DNA of 64,000 bases from Silvimonas soli (lineage in GTDB: Bacteria > Pseudomonadota > Gammaproteobacteria > Burkholderiales > Chitinibacteraceae), in assembly GCF_030035605.1 (NCBI RefSeq), contig NZ_CP106736.1, positions 2,170,001 through 2,234,000 on the forward strand, written 5' to 3'. The notes under the pieces were generated by a model that was not told the DNA's origin, did no database searches, and worked only from the letters and a program-made list of their open reading frames with translations. A program made the translations under genes and the position numbers. Shown here piece after piece: positions 16,684-25,104 of this stretch. Numbering within the stretch: position 1 is the first letter of the stretch; the number at the start of each line of letters is the position of its first letter.

Positions 16684-17970
16684 TTATTTCAGCATGGGTC
16701 CCCATGCCGGCTGCCTTACATCACCCGCTTGCGCTCTGAGGCGAGCCTTGACGCGTCCATCGCTGGACACTGCCGCCAAAACTCCTTTACCTCCAGCCTG
16801 TGTTTCGTACAGCACCATCCGGCCATTGGGCGCAAATGTGGGCGAATCGTCACGGCTGCTATCGGTCAACACCTGCACCTGGCGGGTGGACATATCCATG
16901 ATAGCGACCTTGTAACCACCGCTCTGGGTCACAAACACCAGAGACTTGCCATCGGCACTGACTTTGCCAGAGGCGTTATAGCTGCCCTGAAAGGTAAGGC
17001 GCTCAGCCGCGCCACCGTTGCCAGACATTCGATAGATTTGCGGGCTACCGCCACGGTCAGAAGTGAAGATGATCTGGCCATCGGCAGTAAAGGACGGTTC
17101 GGTATTGATGTCACCTGTGTTGGTCAGCTGACGGGCATTACTGCTGTTGCTATTGGGGCCGCTGGCATCAACCAGATAAATCTGTGAGCCGCCAGTACGC
17201 GTCAGCACCACCGCCAGTTTTGAGCCGTCAGGCGACCAGGCCGGGGCCGAGTTGCTGCCCTTGAAGTTGGAAGCTTTCCAGCGCTTGCCAGACAACAGAT
17301 CCTGGATATACACCACCGGTTTCTGGTCTTCGAACGATACATAGGCCAGGCGGGTGCCATCGGGCGACCACTTGGGCGACATGATCGGCTGGTTGGATGC
17401 CAGGATAGCTTGCGAGCCAAAACCATCGGCATCGGCCACTTGTAGCTCGAAGCGCTTGCCTTGCTTGGTAATGTAGGCGATGCGTGAAGTGAACATGCCA
17501 CCAAAGCCGGTGATCTTCTGGTAGATCATGTCGGAAATCTTGTGCGCGGCGTAACGCATTTTGGTAGGCGGCACGATCAACTCGTAACCCACCAGTTGTT
17601 GCTTGCTGGCGGCATCCATCAGCCAGAACTTGACCGACACTTGGCCGTTACTCGACGGCGAAACATTACCGATCAGCACGGTTTGCGCGCCTTTGGCAGC
17701 CACCGCGCCAAAATTGATCTGGCTGGGTTGGTATGGCACCGGCGAAAGATCACCGGCCCCAATCACCTTGAACAAGCCGCTGCGGGTCAAGTCATCGCTC
17801 ACGACGGTCGTAACCGGCTGTTGCTGCTGCACTTCGTTCTGGAACGGGGCAATCGCAATGGGGTATTGATTGGCACCCACGCCCACGACATCGAACGAGA
17901 TATCGGCACGCGCCGCGGCGCTGGCCAGCAGGCTCATGGCTAGTACAAAACGGGCAAAGCGTAGCAGCAC
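16684..17970 (-). CDS. tolB: Tol-Pal translocation protein TolB
   Basis: The GTG at 17970 is chosen because AAGGAG lies 9 bp before it; an in-frame TTG at 17991 lies upstream of that site. The 428-residue product (E. coli 430) begins with a signal peptide ending ASAAARA before DISFDVVG. The N-terminal domain (about 23-155) is followed by a six-bladed propeller with repeats such as SPKWSPDGTRLAYVS and APAWSPDGSKLAVV. It binds Pal in the periplasm. Pal lies 103 bp downstream. Confidence 0.95.
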   Translation of the reverse strand: MLLRFARFVLAMSLLASAAARADISFDVVGVGANQYPIAIAPFQNEVQQQQPVTTVVSDDLTRSGLFKVIGAGDLSPVPYQPSQINFGAVAAKGAQTVLIGNVSPSSNGQVSVKFWLMDAASKQQLVGYELIVPPTKMRYAAHKISDMIYQKITGFGGMFTSRIAYITKQGKRFELQVADADGFGSQAILASNQPIMSPKWSPDGTRLAYVSFEDQKPVVYIQDLLSGKRWKASNFKGSNSAPAWSPDGSKLAVVLTRTGGSQIYLVDASGPNSNSSNARQLTNTGDINTEPSFTADGQIIFTSDRGGSPQIYRMSGNGGAAERLTFQGSYNASGKVSADGKSLVFVTQSGGYKVAIMDMSTRQVQVLTDSSRDDSPTFAPNGRMVLYETQAGGKGVLAAVSSDGRVKARLRAQAGDVRQPAWGPMLK

Positions 17971-18012
17971 TGGTTTGTTCTCCTTGTTCAATGTGTATTA
18001 GCTGATGATGCG

Positions 18013-18897
18013 TCAGTCTTTAAGCCGGAAATTCGCCGTCAGTGAACGCCATTCGCCGGTAAACGGCACGCTGCCCGGTCTTGGTGGCAAGCGCCCCAAA
18101 TCCAGAATGGCGCGTTTCACTGCATCATCGTAGGCCGAATTACCACTTGGCTTGACCACTTGCGCATCCTGCACCGTACCATCAGGCAAAACAGTGATGC
18201 GCATGCTGACCGCGGGGTTTTCATCCCCGTTAGGCACGTAATGAATTCTGGACCGCAACAGACTGCTCAAGCTCGCCAGATAACCACCACTCCCCCCCGC
18301 GCCAGTGCCTTTACCACCTGCCGGACCGGTATTGCTGGTGGCATCAGGGTTATTGCCCTTGCCACCCGCTTTGCCGTTCGGCTTGGCCTCTGCCGTATTG
18401 GTCAGCGTATTGGCCGACAACAAAGCATCCATCGAGTTCGGATCAACCTTGGGCGGTTTTTTCTCAGCCTTCTTTGGCTCTGGCGTCGGCTTGGGCGCCC
18501 TGGTTGGTGCTGGCGTTGGCGCAGCAGTCGGTTTCGGTGTTGGCGTCGGCTTGGGAGTTGGGGTCGGCGTAGGTTTTGGCGTCGGTCGCGGCGTAGGCAC
18601 AACCTTCACTTTTTCTTCCTGAATATCCGGCTTTGGCTCCGGCGTGACCACGGGCTCGGGCGTTATGACCTGATGCTTGACCGGTTTTTCCGGCTGAGGT
18701 TCCGGAATTTTTTCAATTGCCGGCGGCGGGCCGCCCCAAAGTTCCACTTCCACCGGTTGCGCCTTGTGCGTTTGCCAGTTCACCGAGAACAGCAAAAACA
18801 GCACAAACAGGCCGTGCATCGCCAGCGCCAGAAGCAGCGATAGCGTGGATTTTTCTTCCGGATGTTTGGGTGGGCGATGTTCCATCACTGCGTTCAT
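18013..18897 (-). CDS. tolA: Cell-envelope protein TolA
   Basis: The 294-residue protein has an N-terminal membrane anchor (LSLLLALAMHGLFVLFLLFSVNW, about 19-41), a long middle domain and a C-terminal TolA/TonB-like domain (about 205-294: MRITVLPDGTVQDAQVVKPSG). The middle domain is not the Ala/Lys helix of E. coli. It is a Pro/Thr/Lys-rich stretch with TPKPTPTP-type repeats (about 70-145), followed by a Gly/Asn-rich linker. The ATG overlaps the tolR stop by one base (TGATG), so translation is coupled. It transmits proton-motive force from TolQR to Pal/TolB. Confidence 0.93.
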   Translation of the reverse strand: MNAVMEHRPPKHPEEKSTLSLLLALAMHGLFVLFLLFSVNWQTHKAQPVEVELWGGPPPAIEKIPEPQPEKPVKHQVITPEPVVTPEPKPDIQEEKVKVVPTPRPTPKPTPTPTPKPTPTPKPTAAPTPAPTRAPKPTPEPKKAEKKPPKVDPNSMDALLSANTLTNTAEAKPNGKAGGKGNNPDATSNTGPAGGKGTGAGGSGGYLASLSSLLRSRIHYVPNGDENPAVSMRITVLPDGTVQDAQVVKPSGNSAYDDAVKRAILDLGRLPPRPGSVPFTGEWRSLTANFRLKD

Positions 18898-19310
18898 CAG
18901 TGGGTATTCACCTTCAAGCCAACCCGGGCAACCCCGGCCTGCTTGAGTACGTCCATGGCGTTCATCACGGCTTCGTAGCGCACCGATTTATCGGCGGCGA
19001 TCACGACCGGGCGATCAGCATTGCCGGCCAGATGGGTTTTAACCAGATCGGCCAGACCTTTTACGTCTGGCGTCGATTCCGTGTTGCCCTTGTCATTGAC
19101 CTTGATCGCGCCATCGGCGCCAATTTCAACAAACACCGGCGCGACATCCATCTGTTTATCAGCTTTGCCCACGGAGGGCAGGTTGACCACACCGCTTTGC
19201 ATCATCGGCGTGGTCACCATAAAGATCACCAGCAATACCAGCATCACGTCGATATATGGCACGACGTTGATCTGGTTCATTGCGCGGCGCGGGCGTCGGG
19301 ATCTTGCCAT
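18897..19310 (-). CDS. tolR: Tol-Pal proton channel subunit TolR
   Basis: This 137-residue ExbD/TolR protein has one membrane segment containing the essential Asp (INVVPYIDVMLVLLVIFMVT, about 14-33) and a periplasmic domain with VVIAADKSVRYEAVMNAMDVLK. With TolQ it forms the proton-driven motor for TolA. It lies 12 bp after tolQ and overlaps tolA. Confidence 0.96.
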   Translation of the reverse strand: MARSRRPRRAMNQINVVPYIDVMLVLLVIFMVTTPMMQSGVVNLPSVGKADKQMDVAPVFVEIGADGAIKVNDKGNTESTPDVKGLADLVKTHLAGNADRPVVIAADKSVRYEAVMNAMDVLKQAGVARVGLKVNTH

Positions 19311-19322
19311 TTCGCAATCCCC

Positions 19323-20000
19323 TTATTTGGCCGCTTGCCGTTGCAGGATGTTGGAGAACTCTTCAATAAAGCTGTCAAAACGGCTGGCGAGCTGATCCAC
19401 ATCGTGCGCAAAGCTGTTGTACGCCACCACCGCGGGAATCGCCGCAAACAGGCCGATGGCTGTTGCCACCAGCGCTTCGGCAATACCTGGCGCTACGTTA
19501 GCCAGCGTGGCTTGACCCACATTGGATAGACCACGGAAGGCATGCATGATGCCCCACACCGTACCGAACAAGCCGACGTAAGGGCTGACCGAACCTGCTG
19601 ATGCCAGGAACGAGGTGTGTTTGTCCAGGTAATCCAGTTCGCGCTGGTAGCTGGCCCGCATGGCGCGGCGAGTGCCTTCCATGACGTCAGACAGTTCCAT
19701 GCCGCCTTTCTGGCGCAGCTTGAGAAACTCCGAGAAACCGGAGATGAAAATCCGCTCGATGCCGTTTGGATTGCCGCGCCGCACCTGTTCGTACATCGCG
19801 TTCAGATCAGAGCCACTCCAGAAGCGGTCTTCAAACTCGTCAGTGCTCTTTTTGGCTTTGGCGATGGTGAAATACTTGCTGAAAATCCGCCACCAGCTCA
19901 GCAGTGACACCAGTACCAAAATCGCCATGACCAACTGCACGACCGTACTGGCCTGCGTGATCAGCGACAGAATCGACATGTCCTGGGTGCCAACTTCCAC
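19323..20000 (-). CDS. tolQ: Tol-Pal proton channel subunit TolQ
   Basis: The GTG at 20000 has GGGAGAG at 7-bp spacing, which favours it over the ATG at 19979 with no site. The 225-residue protein has three membrane segments: VVQLVMAILVLVSLLSWW (about 17-34), one near 130-150 (SPYVGLFGTVWGIMHAF) and one near 165-190 (GIAEALVATAIGLFAAIPAVVAYN). These carry the conserved Thr and Pro residues of the ion path. It is the first gene of tolQRAB-pal-cpoB; the ybgC thioesterase gene often found upstream is absent. Confidence 0.96.
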   Translation of the reverse strand: MEVGTQDMSILSLITQASTVVQLVMAILVLVSLLSWWRIFSKYFTIAKAKKSTDEFEDRFWSGSDLNAMYEQVRRGNPNGIERIFISGFSEFLKLRQKGGMELSDVMEGTRRAMRASYQRELDYLDKHTSFLASAGSVSPYVGLFGTVWGIMHAFRGLSNVGQATLANVAPGIAEALVATAIGLFAAIPAVVAYNSFAHDVDQLASRFDSFIEEFSNILQRQAAK

Positions 20001-20111
20001 GGTATTTCTCTCCCTTTATGGCCAGCATTGCGGCCAAAACGCAACATTTTAGGCCGGTATTGGCCATTTTTTGTATGAAACTATGACACGTGAATATTCA
20101 CGCGGCAGTAA

Positions 20112-21158
20112 TCAAATCCCCGCATCTGTCTTGGGCGGGGTCAAACCAAAGTGCTGATAAGCCAGCAAAGTAGCGATGCGGCCACGCGGCGTGCGCTGCA
20201 ACAGACCTTGCTGAATCAGATAAGGTTCCAGCACATCTTCAATGGTGTCCGAGGCTTCACCTATGGCGGCCGCCACATTGTCCAGGCCCACTGGCCCGCC
20301 ACCAAACTTGCTGATGACTGCGTCCAGCAGCTTGCGGTCCATTACATCCAGCCCGGCGTGATCGACGTCCAGCATTAACAAGGCGGCATCGGCCACTTCC
20401 TGGGTCACGGTGCCATCGGCTTTGACTTCGGCGTAATCACGTACCCGACGCAGCAAGCGATTGGCGATCCGTGGCGTGCCACGCGAGCGTCGCGCTACTT
20501 CAAACGCGCCATCGCCCAGAATGTTGACATCCATGAGCCCAGCCGAACGCTCAACAATGCGGGTCAACTCCTCCGCAGTGTAGAACTCCAGGCGCGCCAC
20601 GATGCCAAAACGATCGCGCAACGGGTTGGTCAGCATGCCGGCGCGGGTGGTGGCGCCAATCAAGGTGAAAGGGGGGAGGTCGAGTTTGACCGAACGCGCG
20701 GCCGGGCCTTCACCGATCATGATATCGAGTTGGAAGTCTTCGAGCGCTGGGTAGAGAATTTCTTCCACCACAGGCGAAAGTCGGTGAATTTCGTCAATAA
20801 ACAGAACATCGTGCGGCTCAAGATTGGTGAGTAGCGCCGCTAGATCGCCAGCGCGTTCCAGCACCGGGCCACTGGTCTGGCGCAGATTCACTCCCAACTC
20901 ACGCGAGATGATGTGTGCGAGCGTGGTCTTGCCCAAACCCGGCGGCCCGAACAGCAACACGTGATCCAGCGCTTCGCCGCGTTTCTTGGCGGCTTCGATA
21001 AAAATTTCCAGCTGGCCACGTGCTTTTTTCTGGCCAACATATTCGTCCAGCAGTTTGGGGCGCAAAGCGCGCTCCAGTTGCTCCTCCTGCGACGACATGG
21101 TTTTGGCAGTAATCAGCCGCTCGGCGGGGGCGGCAGAAAGGGAATCGGTTTCGATCAT
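20112..21158 (-). CDS. ruvB: Holliday junction branch-migration ATPase RuvB
   Basis: The start MIETDSLS at 21158 matches the family; an upstream in-frame GTG at 21188 lacks support. The 348-residue AAA+ motor has Walker A LFGPPGLGKTTLA, Walker B DVLFIDEIHRLSP, sensor 1 LIGATTRAGML and the C-terminal winged-helix domain with RTPRGRIATLLAYQHFG. It drives branch migration with RuvA. Unlike the usual ruvCAB order, ruvB is separated from ruvA by ribB and its riboswitch on the other strand. Confidence 0.97.
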   Translation of the reverse strand: MIETDSLSAAPAERLITAKTMSSQEEQLERALRPKLLDEYVGQKKARGQLEIFIEAAKKRGEALDHVLLFGPPGLGKTTLAHIISRELGVNLRQTSGPVLERAGDLAALLTNLEPHDVLFIDEIHRLSPVVEEILYPALEDFQLDIMIGEGPAARSVKLDLPPFTLIGATTRAGMLTNPLRDRFGIVARLEFYTAEELTRIVERSAGLMDVNILGDGAFEVARRSRGTPRIANRLLRRVRDYAEVKADGTVTQEVADAALLMLDVDHAGLDVMDRKLLDAVISKFGGGPVGLDNVAAAIGEASDTIEDVLEPYLIQQGLLQRTPRGRIATLLAYQHFGLTPPKTDAGI

Positions 21159-21269
21159 CGGTGCAGGTTCCAGGCAAATGTCGGGCACGGCCCATGCGGG
21201 AAAGGCCCAAGAGAGGCAAATCCGCTGCGTGCTAGACTGGCAGTCCGGCTATTGTAGCCGGATAGGTAC

Positions 21270-21572
21270 GTCTTCAGGGCGGGGTGAAATTCCCCACCGG
21301 CGGTATGGCGATGGATGGATTGGCGGCAACGCCGGATGTCCCGCGCTGAGCCCGCGAGCGCTTGCTGATCACCGGGACAATGGCCCGGGTCGGCAAGGTC
21401 AGCAGATCCGGTTATCCCAAAGGCCGTACACAAAAGCGTCATGACACGACGCCGAGCCGCCGACAGTACATGTTTGGTACGGCCAGGCTCGGCAACACAG
21501 TCAGGGCGTTTTTGTGTGCGGCCCCGAAAGGAGATTCCGGGGCCGACGGTTAGAGTCCGGATGAAAGAAGAG
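21270..21572 (+). promoter_or_regulatory. FMN riboswitch (RFN element) of ribB, with an expanded hairpin
   Basis: The conserved RFN core is clear. TCTTCAGGGCGGGGTGAAAT is at 21271-21290, CCCACCGGCGGT at 21293-21304, and GAGCCCGCGAGCG near 21350. AGCAGATCCGG is at 21401-21411, and GGGGCCGACGGTTAGAGTCC with GGATGAAAGAAGAG closes it at 21572. It binds FMN to repress ribB, which starts 167 bp downstream. The short hairpin normally between GATCCGG and CCGGGGCCGACGG is replaced by 125 nt (21412-21536). That insert folds on its own: 21422-21438 pairs with 21507-21523 (17 bp with two G-U), and GCCGAGCC (21451-21458) pairs with GGCTCGGC (21486-21493). Confidence 0.95.
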
Positions 21573-21739
21573 CGTGCTCACCGCGCAGATCAGCGATTGC
21601 GTGCATGCCATTTTGCGCGTGCCGTTTGCTGACTGCGTGGTGTGTATTCGTTGGTTTTACTTCTTGTCTTTTTCAAAGCCCTGAAACGTTTATCGCACTT
21701 ACATATTGATCATCAGGATCACTTGCGAGGACGTTTCTC

Positions 21740-22426
21740 ATGCATTCCCCACAGCAATCTCTTTCCAGTCTGACTCCAGCCGAATTACATGCGGTAGAAG
21801 GCGCCATTGCCACCATCAAAGCCGGTAAACCCGTGTTGCTGCTGGATGACGATGATCGTGAAAACGAGGCCGATATCGTCATGGCCGCCGAGGCGGTAGA
21901 TATCCCCAACATGGCGCTGATGATTCGCGAATGCAGCGGCATTGTTTGTTTATGCCTGAGCAATGATCTGGCCGATGCACTGGCCCTGCAGCCGATGGTG
22001 CCCGCCAATCAGAGCCGTTACCAAACGGCGTTTACCGTGACTATCGAAGCGGCCCAAGGCACGACCACCGGGGTTTCCGCTGCCGACCGCGTCACCACCA
22101 TTCTCACCGCCGTAGCGGATGGCGCCAGGCCAGAACACCTGACCCGGCCTGGTCACGTCTTCCCGTTACGTGCCCGCAATGGCGGGGTACTGGAACGACG
22201 GGGCCATACCGAAGGGTCCGTTGATCTGGCGCGGCTGGCAGGCTTCAAACCCGCCGCAGTGCTGTGCGAACTAATGAACCCGGACGGCACCATGGCAGTT
22301 GGCGAACAGATCATGGCATTTGCGCAACGGCACAGCATGCCGGTGGTCACCATCGACGCGCTGGCTCGCTATCTGGCCCAGCAGACGACTGTTAGCCGCG
22401 AACCAGTTGCCGCAATGCCAGCTTGA
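21740..22426 (+). CDS. ribB: 3,4-dihydroxy-2-butanone-4-phosphate synthase
   Basis: This 228-residue stand-alone RibB converts ribulose 5-phosphate to formate and the 4-carbon precursor of riboflavin. Key stretches are the acidic metal/substrate loop DDDDRENEADIVMAAE (about 34-49), ECSGIVCLCLS, the SAADRVTTI segment and RPGHVFPLRARNGGVLERRGHTEGSVDLARLAG. It lacks the GTP cyclohydrolase II half of RibBA fusions. It is controlled by the upstream FMN riboswitch. Its last 35 bp overlap the 3' end of ruvA on the opposite strand. Confidence 0.96.
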   Translation: MHSPQQSLSSLTPAELHAVEGAIATIKAGKPVLLLDDDDRENEADIVMAAEAVDIPNMALMIRECSGIVCLCLSNDLADALALQPMVPANQSRYQTAFTVTIEAAQGTTTGVSAADRVTTILTAVADGARPEHLTRPGHVFPLRARNGGVLERRGHTEGSVDLARLAGFKPAAVLCELMNPDGTMAVGEQIMAFAQRHSMPVVTIDALARYLAQQTTVSREPVAAMPA

Positions 22427-22991
22427 TGCCTTGCGCCACTTCAACGTCGGCTGGCAGTTCTTTCATGGCTTGCGCGGCTTCACGTTCGTTGTAACCCAGC
22501 GCCAGCAATGCGTGCAGCACATCGGCGTGGCCGCCTTGCTCCAGCAGCGGGGCGGCCAGCTTGCCCGTGGTCGTCGTCGCGGCGGCCATGCTGCCCAGCT
22601 TGCCCTTGAGTTCCAGAACCAGACGTTCTGCGGTCTTCTTGCCGATGCCGGGCACTTTGGACAACCGGGTGATGTTTTCGGTAGCAATCGCAACGGCCAG
22701 TTCGTCTGCAGATAAGCCAGACAGGATAGCCAGCGCAATCTTGGCACCAATGCCGGTGATCTTGATCAGGGCGCGGAACAGATCGCGTTCGTCGCGGGTG
22801 GCGAAGGCGTACAGCAACTGGGCGTCTTCACGCACCACCATGTGGGTAAACAGGGTGACTGGCTCGCCCACATGCGGCAGCACGTAGATTGTGCTCATTG
22901 GCACGTCGACTTCATAGCCGACACCGGCCACGTCAATGACCAGTTGCGGAGGTTGTTTTTCGACGAGCGTGCCGCTCAGGCGTCCTATCAT
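22392..22991 (-). CDS. ruvA: Holliday junction-binding protein RuvA
   Basis: The 199-residue protein has the N-terminal OB-fold (MIGRLSGTLVEKQPPQLVIDV), paired helix-hairpin-helix motifs (ALIKITGIGAKIALAILSG and LSKVPGIGKKTAERLVLEL) and the flexible-linker C-terminal domain that contacts RuvB (ALLALGYNEREAAQAMKEL). It recognises four-way junctions. It follows ruvC by 75 bp and ends inside the 3' end of ribB on the other strand. Confidence 0.97.
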   Translation of the reverse strand: MIGRLSGTLVEKQPPQLVIDVAGVGYEVDVPMSTIYVLPHVGEPVTLFTHMVVREDAQLLYAFATRDERDLFRALIKITGIGAKIALAILSGLSADELAVAIATENITRLSKVPGIGKKTAERLVLELKGKLGSMAAATTTTGKLAAPLLEQGGHADVLHALLALGYNEREAAQAMKELPADVEVAQGIKLALRQLVRG

Positions 22992-23066
22992 CTGTGAAAT
23001 CCGGAAAAGGGGAACGGGAAAAAGAGGAGTATAGCGGGATCGTGCGCCAGCACAGCACTGGACACA

Positions 23067-23588
23067 TCAAGCCAGACGGCCGCGCTTGATCTTCAAGCCC
23101 GCGCCAAGTTGCTTGAGTGCACTACCTGCGTGCTGCGCGTGAGTCAGCGCGACGGCCAGCGCATCGGCGGCATCGGCTTGCGGCAAGCCATTAAGCTTGA
23201 GCAGCCGCTGCACCATGTGCTGCACCTGATCTTTATCAGCATGGCCATTGCCAACCACCGCTTGTTTGACCTGCAGAGCGGTGTATTCAGAAATGGGGAG
23301 TTTGGCGATGACCAGCGCCGAGATCACGGCGCCACGGGCCTGGCCCAGCATCAGTGTCGATTGCGGATTCACGTTCACGAACACTTGTTCAACGGCAGCT
23401 ACATCAGGCTGGTAAGTGGCGGCGACCTGAGCAATGCCTTCGAGCAAGCTGGCGATGCGCTCGGGCAAAGTGCCACCGACCGGGGTGCGTATACAGCCAG
23501 ACGCCACATACGCGCGTTGCTGCCCCGCAATATCCAGTACGCCAAACCCGGTGACCCGTGAACCGGGGTCAATACCCAGGATGCGCAT
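23067..23588 (-). CDS. ruvC: Crossover junction endonuclease RuvC
   Basis: The start MRILGIDPGSRVTGFGVLD at 23588 overlaps the stop of the upstream TonB-like gene by one base (TAATG), so translation is coupled. The 173-residue nuclease shows its acidic residues: Asp in GIDPGS, Glu in AAVEQVFVN and the C-terminal Asp cluster in QADAADALAVALTHAQ. It resolves Holliday junctions handled by RuvAB. The next gene on this strand is ruvA. Confidence 0.96.
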   Translation of the reverse strand: MRILGIDPGSRVTGFGVLDIAGQQRAYVASGCIRTPVGGTLPERIASLLEGIAQVAATYQPDVAAVEQVFVNVNPQSTLMLGQARGAVISALVIAKLPISEYTALQVKQAVVGNGHADKDQVQHMVQRLLKLNGLPQADAADALAVALTHAQHAGSALKQLGAGLKIKRGRLA

Positions 23589-24499
23589 TACCGGCCGCTC
23601 GCCGCTTGCAGTGCCAGATCTTTGGTGAACGACCAACGTCGCACCACCACCAAGACGGTGGCGCGATTGCCGTTTTCATCAACCAGGCCCTTGGGGAGGC
23701 GGCTGAATGGCGCCGAACGATGCACGATCTGCAGCGCCGCTTCGTCCAGCTTCGGATTGCCCGAACTGCTATCGATGGTGGCCGAGCGCAGCGAACCATC
23801 TTCATTGATTTCAGCAGTCAGCGTCAGCTTGCCGTAGAGCTTGTTGCCATTCGCATCGGCCGGGTACAACGTGGTACCCAAGCGCTCAATCTTGAGCTTC
23901 CACTGGTCTTCCCACACTGCAGTCAGGCTCTTGTTGGCTGGCAAGCCAATGCGCGCCTTGCGCGGGCGTTGCTGATATTCCTGGTTTTCCTGGTCGATCT
24001 TGCCCATCGCGCCGCTCAGATCCTTGATCTGCTGATTGAGCTTTTCGTGATCGACGCCAGTCGTATGGGTCTGTTGCGATTTATCCGCAGCATCCTGCAA
24101 TTGCTGCACGGTGGCCGGAACCTGGCTTTTGATCTGCGCCATCAAGCGAGCCGAATTTTGCTCAAGCTCCTGCTCCTGGCGCATCACCTGTTGCAATTCG
24201 GTATTGAACTGGTCCGACTTGGCAGGCAACGGGCTGGACACCTGTTTGTCGGCATCGGTGTTACCGCCGGCATCCTGGTCCACCTGGGCCCGCACTTTGG
24301 CCTTGGTGGGCGCAGTGGCGGTGGCTTTGTTGACGAGTTCCACCTGCATGAACTCGGTTGAAACTGAAGGCAACATATCGGGGCGAACGATTTTGATGCC
24401 AATAATGATTGCGGCATGAGCGAGCGCCGACACGACGATTGCTGTCGTCATGAACCGTTCACCGCGCATCATTGCCAATTCGCCTGTCATGGAAGTCAT
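23588..24499 (-). CDS. TonB-family energy-transducer-like protein
   Basis: The 303-residue protein has one N-terminal membrane segment (FMTTAIVVSALAHAAIIIGIKIV, about 16-38). A long Gln/Glu-rich, probably helical periplasmic spacer follows (about 90-190: QQVMRQEQELEQNSARLMAQ). A TonB C-terminal-like domain closes it (about 205-290: LTLTAEINEDGSLRSATIDSSSG and APFSRLPKGL). Such proteins use an ExbBD- or TolQR-type motor; no exbBD is adjacent. Several in-frame ATGs (24499, 24490, 24472) make the start uncertain. It is translationally coupled to ruvC, which is unusual for an envelope protein. Confidence 0.8.
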   Translation of the reverse strand: MTSMTGELAMMRGERFMTTAIVVSALAHAAIIIGIKIVRPDMLPSVSTEFMQVELVNKATATAPTKAKVRAQVDQDAGGNTDADKQVSSPLPAKSDQFNTELQQVMRQEQELEQNSARLMAQIKSQVPATVQQLQDAADKSQQTHTTGVDHEKLNQQIKDLSGAMGKIDQENQEYQQRPRKARIGLPANKSLTAVWEDQWKLKIERLGTTLYPADANGNKLYGKLTLTAEINEDGSLRSATIDSSSGNPKLDEAALQIVHRSAPFSRLPKGLVDENGNRATVLVVVRRWSFTKDLALQAASGR

Positions 24500-24615
24500 C
24501 CGCCGAGTGTAGCATAGCAGTCTTATTCACAAGAACGAGCCGCCTGGCGCGGCGTTTGCAAGCCTGACCGGCATTGTTAATATGCTGCGTCGCCCATATA
24601 TGGATGTGAATCAAA

Positions 24616-24924
24616 ATGCGTCTGACCCCGATTCTGCTCACCTGTCTGCTTGCCGCCACAACTCTGGCCCATGCAGAAGACGGCGCCAAAGTCGCCGCCA
24701 AGTACAATTGTCTGGCCTGTCATGCGGTCGATCATAAAATTGTCGGCCCGGCTTACAAGGATGTGGCGGCCAAGTATCGCGGGCAGCCAGGGGCAGAGGC
24801 CAAGCTGATGAAGACAGTAAAAGAAGGCGGTGGCGGCACTTGGGGCACCATCGCGATGCCGGCGCAGCAAATTGGCGATGAAGATTTGCGCACCATAATC
24901 AAATGGATACTGGTACAAAAATAG
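24616..24924 (+). CDS. Periplasmic class I c-type cytochrome (c551/c552-like)
   Basis: The 102-residue precursor has a signal peptide (MRLTPILLTCLLAATTLAHA) and a small monohaem domain. The haem site CLACH is at about residues 34-38, and the distal Met ligand is probably in IAMPAQQI near 82. GPAYKDVAAKY and the C-terminal helix DLRTIIKWIL are typical of cytochrome c551/c552. It would carry electrons in the periplasm between respiratory complexes. It is divergent from the TonB-like gene. Confidence 0.92.
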   Translation: MRLTPILLTCLLAATTLAHAEDGAKVAAKYNCLACHAVDHKIVGPAYKDVAAKYRGQPGAEAKLMKTVKEGGGGTWGTIAMPAQQIGDEDLRTIIKWILVQK

Positions 24925-25104
24925 TCAGCCAGCACAGTGACAAGGCGCACTTTGTGTTGCACCGGCGGTCTTATTGTGGATTGGCTGATATTGCATTGGG
25001 CGCATGAGTTGATTAAGCTCCATGCCCATTTGGCGGGCCGGGTTTTGTAAGCCTCTTGCCATTTTAACCACCGGCCCACCCGGTTCTGATAAGCGAGCAC
25101 GACA

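Noticed and set aside
20089..20102. Palindrome CGTGAATATTCACG between tolQ and ruvB
   Set aside because: Perfect 14-bp dyad, but no promoter context or known operator fits; too short to claim.
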